Assembly: GCF_002286965.1 (NCBI RefSeq)
Contig: NZ_NSKD01000003.1
Coordinates: 124,001-188,000, forward strand
Source of the DNA: Halovibrio salipaludis
GTDB lineage: Bacteria; Pseudomonadota; Gammaproteobacteria; Pseudomonadales; Oleiphilaceae
Direction: 5' to 3'
DNA length: 64,000 bases
The translations under genes were made by a program, and so were the position numbers. Positions 58,476 through 64,000 of the stretch are shown here, piece by piece (the first letter of the stretch is position 1; each line of letters opens with the position of its first letter). The notes under the pieces were generated by a model. That model was not told the DNA's origin. It did not search any database and was given only the letters and a program-made list of their open reading frames with translations.

Positions 58476-59330
58476 ATGCTTATTTACCTGCTCTGCGTCC
58501 TGGTGCTTATTGGCGCCCTCATCTTCTACCTGTTCTTCTATCGCAGCTGGTGGCGCAACAGGCAGCTCCAGCACCCCTTCCCGGAACACTGGCGGAAAAT
58601 GCTCAAAAAACGGGTGCCGCTCTACAGCCGGTTGCCCGCCCATCTCAAACGACAGCTTGAACAACACGTACAGCTGTTCCTGGCGGAAAAACCCTTCTAT
58701 GGCTGCGACGGATTGGAGGTGGACGACACCGTGCGCCTCACCATTACCGGGCACGCCTGCCTGCTTATCGTAGGCCGTAACTTCTCCGATTTCGACGGGG
58801 TCAACAGTATCCTGGTCTATCCCGACCGGTATCGCGTCCGGGACCTGGAAAGCGACGGGCTGGTGGTCAGCGAGAGCAACGAGATCCGCGCCGGGGAAGC
58901 TTCCAGCCTGGGTCAGGTTGTACTGGCGTGGACCGAATGCGAGCAAGGCGCCCTCCATCCACACGGCGCGCACAATGTGATCCTTCACGAGTTCGCCCAC
59001 CAGCTGGATTATCTGGACGGCACAGCCGACGGCGCGCCAACGCTCAGCGGCGAACAGGCCCGGCACTGGCAGGAGACCATGACCCGCGCCTACGAGCACC
59101 TGCGCGACTCACTCCGCCACCACGAGAAGCCATGGCTTGACCCTTACGGGGCGACGGAGCCGGCGGAGTTCTTTGCCGTGCTGACGGAAACCTTCTTCCA
59201 GCAACCGAGACACCTCAAGGCAGAACAGCCAGAGGTCTATGAGACGCTGAGCGGGTACTTCCGATTCGACCCACTCAAGCTGACTGAATACCCAGCCGGT
59301 TCAGGTAATCGTGAAGTTCCGCCTCGGTGA
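58476..59330 (+). CDS. mtfA: MtfA family zinc metallopeptidase (M90)
   Basis: 284 residues. An N-terminal membrane helix (YLLCVLVLIGALIFYLFFYR) is followed by the MtfA domain. The zinc site HEFAH (His171, Glu172, His175) is in NVILHEFAHQLDYLDGTADG, and the downstream Glu in GATEPAEFFAVLTETFF completes the gluzincin-like ligand set. In enterobacteria MtfA binds the regulator Mlc and so affects the glucose PTS; here that partner is unproven. AGGTGG precedes the ATG. The last 56 bases overlap an opposite-strand small gene. Confidence 0.88.
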   Translation: MLIYLLCVLVLIGALIFYLFFYRSWWRNRQLQHPFPEHWRKMLKKRVPLYSRLPAHLKRQLEQHVQLFLAEKPFYGCDGLEVDDTVRLTITGHACLLIVGRNFSDFDGVNSILVYPDRYRVRDLESDGLVVSESNEIRAGEASSLGQVVLAWTECEQGALHPHGAHNVILHEFAHQLDYLDGTADGAPTLSGEQARHWQETMTRAYEHLRDSLRHHEKPWLDPYGATEPAEFFAVLTETFFQQPRHLKAEQPEVYETLSGYFRFDPLKLTEYPAGSGNREVPPR

Positions 59331-59502
59331 GATTGACGTATTCCACCACCCTGCCGTAGAGCATGGCGGTTGGCACATTGCGACCGTCCAGCTCACGCTG
59401 GGTCTCATGCAGCACATAAAGGATGATCCGCTCGGTGCGGGTGAGGCCATCACGCGCATCCGGGAAGACGTCCAGCGGATTCTCAGGGCCCGGGCCGTTC
59501 AA
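59275..59502 (-). CDS. small conserved hypothetical protein (75 residues)
   Basis: The core TRTERIILYVLHETQRELDG followed by RNVPTAMLYGRVVEYV resembles small proteins I recall from pseudomonads; function unknown. No signal peptide or helix. The start is TTG 59502 with GAGG six bases upstream (GAGGATTGGA), which is acceptable. The 3' end overlaps the mtfA coding region by 56 bases on the other strand, an unusually deep tail-to-tail overlap. Confidence 0.62.
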   Translation of the reverse strand: MNGPGPENPLDVFPDARDGLTRTERIILYVLHETQRELDGRNVPTAMLYGRVVEYVNLTEAELHDYLNRLGIQSA

Positions 59503-59631
59503 TCCAATCCTCGCCTATGCCATCTCTGCCCGCACCTCAGTCCGGCGTTCGTCCCAGCAGCGCCGGCCAGAACTTGCCGGCGCTCCTGGGATAGCGTTCG
59601 GGCTGCTCCTTGAACCAGGGGAAGGACCCGC

Positions 59632-60639
59632 TCAGAACTCCAGGCAGATCTTCCCGAAGTGCTTCCCGGCTTCCTCATGCCGGAACGCGTCCGCGATCTC
59701 GTCCAGCTTAAAGCTGCGGTCGATCACGGGCTTGAGGCCAGTGCTGTTGATGGCCTGCACCATCTCGATCTGGTGGCGGCGGCTGCCGACGAGCAGGCCC
59801 TGGAGCCGTGCCTGCTTGGCCATGAGCTTGGCAGTGGGCACTTCGCCGCCGCTGCCGGTGAGTACGCCGATCAGTGAGATGAGCCCGCCCACGCGGATGG
59901 CCTCGATGGACTGGGCCACGGTACCGGGGCCACCCACCTCAATCACCTGGTCCACGCCCTGGCCGTTGGTGAGCTTCTTAACTGTCTTGCCCCACTTGGG
60001 GTCTTCCTTGTAGTTGATGGTGTGCTGGGCACCCATCTGTTTGAGCCGTTCCAGCTTCTCGTTGGAGGAGGAAGTGGCGATGACGTTCACGCCCATGCTG
60101 CGCGCGAACTGCAGGGCGAAGATGGAGACGCCGCCGGTACCGAGGATGAGGATGGTATCGCCGGCCTTGATATGGTTGTCCACAGTCAGCGCACGCCAGG
60201 CGGTGAGGCCGGCGGTGGTCAGCGTAGCGGCCTCAGCGTGGCTGTGGCCTTCCGGGGCGTGCGTGAAGCTGGTAGCGGCGCGCACGACCTGCTCACGGGC
60301 ATAACCGTCCAGGCCATCGCCGGGAACGTTGGTGAAGTTGCCCTCCTGGGGAGCACCGTCGAGCCAGGGCGGGAAGAAAGTGGAGACGACGTTATCGCCC
60401 ACCGCGAATTCCTCAACGCCCTCGCCTACCGCCTCGACGACACCGGCGCCGTCAGACATGGGGATACGGCCGTCCTCGGTCGGAATACCCCCGTTGGCAA
60501 CGAGGAAATCATGGAAGTTGAGGGAGTTGGCGTGCAACCGCACGCGGATCTCGCCGGGGCCGGGGTTGCCGGGTTCGGCCTGGTCGGTGACCCTGAGGTT
60601 GTCGAGCCCGCCGGGGCTGGTGACAGTGACCGTTTTCAT
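59632..60639 (-). CDS. zinc-free MDR oxidoreductase (quinone reductase-like)
   Basis: 335 residues of the medium-chain dehydrogenase/reductase superfamily. The GroES-like N-terminal domain (GEIRVRLHANSLNFHDFLVA; PMSDGAGVVEAVGEGVEEF) lacks the Cys and His ligands of zinc alcohol dehydrogenases. The Rossmann domain has GDTILILGTGGVSIFALQFA and NVIATSSSNEKLERLKQMGA with Ser residues that favour NADPH. It probably reduces quinones or enones. ATG 60639 follows AGGAG; the longer frame upstream lacks conserved sequence. A single gene; the DegV gene on the other strand starts 259 bp away. Confidence 0.87.
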   Translation of the reverse strand: MKTVTVTSPGGLDNLRVTDQAEPGNPGPGEIRVRLHANSLNFHDFLVANGGIPTEDGRIPMSDGAGVVEAVGEGVEEFAVGDNVVSTFFPPWLDGAPQEGNFTNVPGDGLDGYAREQVVRAATSFTHAPEGHSHAEAATLTTAGLTAWRALTVDNHIKAGDTILILGTGGVSIFALQFARSMGVNVIATSSSNEKLERLKQMGAQHTINYKEDPKWGKTVKKLTNGQGVDQVIEVGGPGTVAQSIEAIRVGGLISLIGVLTGSGGEVPTAKLMAKQARLQGLLVGSRRHQIEMVQAINSTGLKPVIDRSFKLDEIADAFRHEEAGKHFGKICLEF

Positions 60640-60898
60640 CAGGGATGCTCCTGTTCCGTTGTGGGTTACGGGATGACGAGGCTCATCATTGGGCGTCACT
60701 GCATTGGCGTCAAGGCGCGCCGGAAATTCCACACTGCGGTTGGCCTCACAGGCCATTGTGTTCCCGATTCCGGTTAGCTTTGCGAACTTCCTTGAAAAAC
60801 GGAACTGCTCCACGGAAACTTACCATTTGCTCATGTTACACCAGACACTGGATGACAAAAGTCCGCAAAATGCAGTGCGGATATAAAGGAGGCTGAGC

Positions 60899-61849
60899 AT
60901 GAAGACAGGGCTGATCGTCGACTCCGCGTGCGACATACCCCATGAGTTCAGCAAGGAGCACGGGCTCTTCGTGTTGCCGGTGACGGCACACATCGATGAC
61001 CAGACTTACACCGACACCCACGATCCCAAACTCACCCAGGAGTTCTACGAGCAGGGTCTGCTCGAGAAGGGGCACCACGCGGAGACAGAACCGTTCTCCG
61101 CGGAGCAGATCCATAACTTGTTCATGGAGCAGATCGTGGATCACTACGACGTCGCGATCTGCGAGACGGTCACCCGCGCCCGAAGCAAGATCTACGAAAA
61201 CGCCAGCGTCGCCATGAATACCGTGCTTGCCGAATACCGCCGCAAGCGCGACGCTGCCGGTGAAACAGGCAACTTCTCGATGCGGGTGGTCGACAGCAAA
61301 CAGATCTTTGCGGGCCAGGGTCTGCTGGCTGCCCACACCATCCGCCTCATGCAGCAGAACCTGGACAAGAACGCGCTGCGTCACGAGATTGAGACCTTCG
61401 CGGACAAGATCTACGGCGTGGTGATTCCGAGGGACCTCCACTACATCCGTGAACGGGCCCGCCGCAGGGGCGATAACAGCGTCTCCGGGCTGGTCGCCTT
61501 CCTCGGCAAGGCACTGAACATCACGCCGGTAATCTTCGGCAAGGGCGCCGAGGGCAAACCGGTCACCAAAACGCGCGGTTTTGAGCCGGCCGTCGAGAAG
61601 GTGATGAACTACGCCGTAGCCCGCGTGGAGGCGGGACTGTTGACCCCCTATGTCTCGCTCTCCTGCGGCATGAGCTGGGATGAGATAGAAGCCCTGCCCG
61701 GCCTGCAGCGGCTGCGCGATGCCTGCAGAGCCCATGGCGTGGAGCTTCTGCTCTCCCAGATGGGCATCACCAGTACCATCTACATCGGCCCCGGCAGCCT
61801 GTGCCTGGCACTGGCGGCGGAACCACACGAGTTCAGCGACTTCCAGTAA
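60899..61849 (+). CDS. DegV family protein
   Basis: 316 residues. The opening GLIVDSACDIPHEFSKEHGL with the conserved Asp-Ser, and the C-terminal GSLCLALA with its lipid-head-group loop, mark the DegV fold (ITSTIYIGPGSLCLALA). In Gram-positive bacteria the relatives FakB bind fatty acids for a kinase FakA; no FakA gene is here, and many gammaproteobacterial DegV proteins have unknown roles. The region is longer than the classical 280 residues by an insertion around res 120-140. AAAGGAGG precedes the ATG. Confidence 0.87.
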   Translation: MKTGLIVDSACDIPHEFSKEHGLFVLPVTAHIDDQTYTDTHDPKLTQEFYEQGLLEKGHHAETEPFSAEQIHNLFMEQIVDHYDVAICETVTRARSKIYENASVAMNTVLAEYRRKRDAAGETGNFSMRVVDSKQIFAGQGLLAAHTIRLMQQNLDKNALRHEIETFADKIYGVVIPRDLHYIRERARRRGDNSVSGLVAFLGKALNITPVIFGKGAEGKPVTKTRGFEPAVEKVMNYAVARVEAGLLTPYVSLSCGMSWDEIEALPGLQRLRDACRAHGVELLLSQMGITSTIYIGPGSLCLALAAEPHEFSDFQ

Positions 61850-61917
61850 ACAGGGCCTGCGGATGGGCGGCTGCGCTGTGTTACGATTCGCACACTAACG
61901 AACACAGCGGAGCCGTC

Positions 61918-63216
61918 ATGACAGCGGAGATCGTCATTGTTGGCGGCGGTGCCGGGGGGCTGGAACTGGCCACCAAGCTGGGCCGCCGCATGGGGCGCCG
62001 GGGTGAGGCGCGCATCACTCTGGTCGACCGCAGCCCGACCCACATCTGGAAGCCGCTTCTCCACGAGGTGGCCTCCGGCGCTATGGATTCCTCGGTGGAC
62101 CAGATCAGCTACCGGGCTGTAGCCCGCCACCGGGGATTCCACTTCGTTCTGGGTGAATTCACCGGCCTGGACCGCGAGGCTCAGACCATCACTCTGAACG
62201 CCATTATCGATGGGAACGGGCAAACGATTCTGCCCGAGCGCCAACTCTCTTATGACTACCTGGTACTGGCAATCGGCAGCATCACCAATGACTTCGGTAT
62301 TCCCGGCGTACGCCGCCAATGCCAGTTCCTCGACTCGCCCGAGCAGGCACAGCATTTCCACCAGAACTTCCTGAATACGCTGATGCGGGTGAACAGCCAG
62401 CGCCGGACCGACCCTGATGCCTGCGCCCGCATTCCTATTGTAGGCGGCGGCGCCACCGGGGTGGAGCTGGCGGCCGAGCTGGTGCATGCCTCGGAAACAG
62501 TACACGAGTACGGGTTCTCCCAGGCGGACCGCAGCATGCTGAAAATCACCCTGCTGGAGGCCGGACCACGCCTGCTGCCCGCCCTGCCCGAGCGCATCTC
62601 CCGGGACACGCTGCGCGAACTGAAGGAGCTTGGCGTGGATGTACGCCTTGAGGCCCGGATCACCGAAGCACGGGCCGACGCCCTGGTGGATCAGGATGGG
62701 CACGAGATCCCTGGTGACATCATGGTCTGGGCCGCCGGCGTCCAGGGCCCAACGCTGATGGAACACCTGGACGGCCTGAGCCTGCAACCCAACCGCATGC
62801 TCAAAGTGGCGGCCACGCTGCAATCGGTGGACGACCCGCACATTTTCGCGCTGGGTGACTGCGCAGCCTGCCCCCAGGAACAGGGCTTCGTGCCACCCCG
62901 GGCCCAGAGCGCCCACCAGATGGCGGACCACCTTGCAGGCAACCTGCGCCGGGCCATGCAGGGGCGCGAACTCAAGGCCTTCCAGTACCAGGATTACGGG
63001 TCATTGGTGAACCTGAGCCAGTACTCAGCGGTGGGCACCCTGATGGGTGGCACCTCCAGGGGCAGCCTGCGCGTGGAAGGCAGGCTGGCAAGGCTGGTCT
63101 ACATCTCACTGTACCGGATGCACCAGATCGCGGTCTTCGGCTGGTTCCGGGGGCTGCTAATGGCGCTGACGGACCGCCTGCACCGGGCTTTCAAGCCCAA
63201 GATGAAGCTGCACTGA
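61918..63216 (+). CDS. ndh: type II NADH dehydrogenase (NDH-2) / NAD(P)/FAD oxidoreductase
   Basis: 432 residues. An FAD motif (IVIVGGGAGGLELATKLGRR) and an NADH motif (IPIVGGGATGVELAAELVHA) are in the usual order, with HIWKPLLHEVASGAM, DIMVWAAGVQG and IFALGDCAACPQ matching NDH-2. It passes electrons from NADH to quinone at the membrane without pumping protons; the C-terminal amphipathic and hydrophobic part (VYISLYRMHQIAVFGWFRGL) is the likely membrane anchor. ATG 61918 follows CGGAG; the longer in-frame start at 61801 lies inside degV. It follows degV by 68 bp. Confidence 0.92.
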   Translation: MTAEIVIVGGGAGGLELATKLGRRMGRRGEARITLVDRSPTHIWKPLLHEVASGAMDSSVDQISYRAVARHRGFHFVLGEFTGLDREAQTITLNAIIDGNGQTILPERQLSYDYLVLAIGSITNDFGIPGVRRQCQFLDSPEQAQHFHQNFLNTLMRVNSQRRTDPDACARIPIVGGGATGVELAAELVHASETVHEYGFSQADRSMLKITLLEAGPRLLPALPERISRDTLRELKELGVDVRLEARITEARADALVDQDGHEIPGDIMVWAAGVQGPTLMEHLDGLSLQPNRMLKVAATLQSVDDPHIFALGDCAACPQEQGFVPPRAQSAHQMADHLAGNLRRAMQGRELKAFQYQDYGSLVNLSQYSAVGTLMGGTSRGSLRVEGRLARLVYISLYRMHQIAVFGWFRGLLMALTDRLHRAFKPKMKLH

Positions 63217-63220
63217 CGCC

Positions 63221-64000
63221 TCAGTCTTCCGGCACCAGGCGGTTGTTCTCGCGCCGCACCCGGCGCGGGATACGCATGTTCATGGCTTCACGACCGCCGA
63301 CTTCATCCAGCAATTCATCCACGGGCCCGCGCTGGTCCTCCGGCAGCCCCTGGTAGAAATCCAGGGGCCGCTGCAGCTTCCATTGGGGGAAGCTCATCAG
63401 GGCCCGGGTTTCATCCACCCCACTCAGGCGGTACTGGTGTTCGCCGAGCCTGCGGGGCACCTTCTTCCCGGGGTGCTCATCAATCCACTTCGCCACGGCA
63501 TCCACGGTCTCGCTCAGAACAGGGAACTGGCTCTCGAACTGATGCTTGAGCAGCGGGTAGAGGGTCTCGGGCACCTGGTCATCCGCCAGCCAGTCGCCCA
63601 CACGGGGTTTGCGGGTGTTCATGCGCTCGATCCACTCCACCAGGTGCGGCGCTCGACGCCTCATGATGCGACCGGGGGCCGGGTCCCGGTAGAGATGGGC
63701 GTAGAGCGGCGCCATCAGGCCGAAATCCCCGATGCTGGCGCGCTCGCCCAACAGGTAGGGATGCTGGCTGAAGTGCGCCTCGAGCTGATCCAGCAGCATG
63801 TAGTACCAGTTCTCAATGGCGGAGGCGGTGCTCTCCGTGATGCCCAGCATCGGCAGCATGCCCGAGAAACGCTTCGCCAGGCGGCTGCCGGCTAACCGGC
63901 GCAGCGGCCCCGGAAGCCAGGGAGAAACGACCTTGCCGAACTCACTGTAAAGAAAACGCCGGTTCTCCTCCGGAAAACTCCAGCGGAAGTGCATGGCCGG
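63221..64000 (-). CDS. glutathione S-transferase-like protein, 5' end beyond right edge
   Basis: The frame is open to the window end. The visible part holds the all-alpha GST C-terminal domain: LEAHFSQHPYLLGERASIGD followed by FGLMAPLYAHLYRDP, with the N-capping Ser-x-x-Asp. An ATG at 63994 exists, but the thioredoxin-like glutathione-binding half is missing, so translation almost surely starts outside the window. A ~110-residue C-terminal extension follows the GST domain and ends in an Arg-rich tail. Substrate unknown. It is convergent with ndh, four bases apart. Confidence 0.78.
   Translation of the reverse strand, partial: PAMHFRWSFPEENRRFLYSEFGKVVSPWLPGPLRRLAGSRLAKRFSGMLPMLGITESTASAIENWYYMLLDQLEAHFSQHPYLLGERASIGDFGLMAPLYAHLYRDPAPGRIMRRRAPHLVEWIERMNTRKPRVGDWLADDQVPETLYPLLKHQFESQFPVLSETVDAVAKWIDEHPGKKVPRRLGEHQYRLSGVDETRALMSFPQWKLQRPLDFYQGLPEDQRGPVDELLDEVGGREAMNMRIPRRVRRENNRLVPED

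Noticed and set aside
61801-61917. 39-residue N-terminal extension of NDH-2
   Set aside because: It overlaps the degV coding end; ATG 61918 has a CGGAG site and starts directly before the FAD motif.

Overview
The window looks like chromosomal DNA of a marine or halophilic gammaproteobacterium. The base composition is fairly GC-rich, genes are tightly packed on both strands, Shine-Dalgarno sites are clear, and the gene set (two-lipoyl AceF, homodimeric AceE, BCCT osmolyte transporter, NDH-2, MtfA, class I DAHP synthase) fits that group. A Marinobacter-like organism is my best guess, but the genus is inference. I saw no rRNA, tRNA, CRISPR array, transposase or phage gene.

Layout. 1-3.4 kb: a split two-partner secretion locus. 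A TpsB/FhaC transporter cut by the left edge and a very short TpsA lie on the minus strand, with a HAMP-GGDEF gene on the plus strand between them. 3.5-14.0 kb: one 3,510-residue lipoprotein-like surface protein, built from two rounds of the same module (Ig-like repeats, two SbsA-type Ig domains, a further beta domain, a seven-blade FG-GAP propeller, an RTX-like tail). 14-21 kb: housekeeping and stress genes (DUF445, TVP38, AraC regulator with hydrolase and SDR, flavohaemoglobin). The AraC/hydrolase/SDR block is followed by a decayed copy of the TVP38 3' end, so it looks like an insertion. 21-25.4 kb: a single-chain biotin-dependent acyl-CoA carboxylase and an exported metallo-beta-lactamase-fold protein.

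25.5-50.1 kb is the core of the window: an island that encodes most steps from external glycerol to acetyl-CoA. It holds a sigma-54 activator of AcoR type and a GlpSTPQV-type glycerol ABC importer with the small DUF2160 protein. It also holds an iron-type alcohol dehydrogenase, an AceF-AceE-pyruvate kinase block, an outer-membrane porin, GlpD, GlpR, GlpK, a triosephosphate isomerase and a non-phosphorylating GAPDH (GapN-like). Two regulatory layers can be read from the DNA. One is a helically phased array of TGAACACT repeats with a -24/-12-like element in front of the importer. The other is a set of GlpR-like operators in front of the porin/pyk pair, glpD, glpK/glpR and tpiA. Phosphoglycerate mutase, enolase and lipoamide dehydrogenase are not in the window.

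50-64 kb: a DUF2721 protein, a second diguanylate cyclase, an unexplained 658-bp gap, a fatty acid desaturase, a BCCT transporter and a DAHP synthase. The DAHP synthase is preceded by a transcription attenuator whose leader peptide carries the run YFQWFGFGYFY. Then come a siderophore-interacting flavoprotein, an EamA transporter, MtfA, a small conserved protein, a zinc-free MDR oxidoreductase, DegV, NDH-2 and a GST cut by the right edge.
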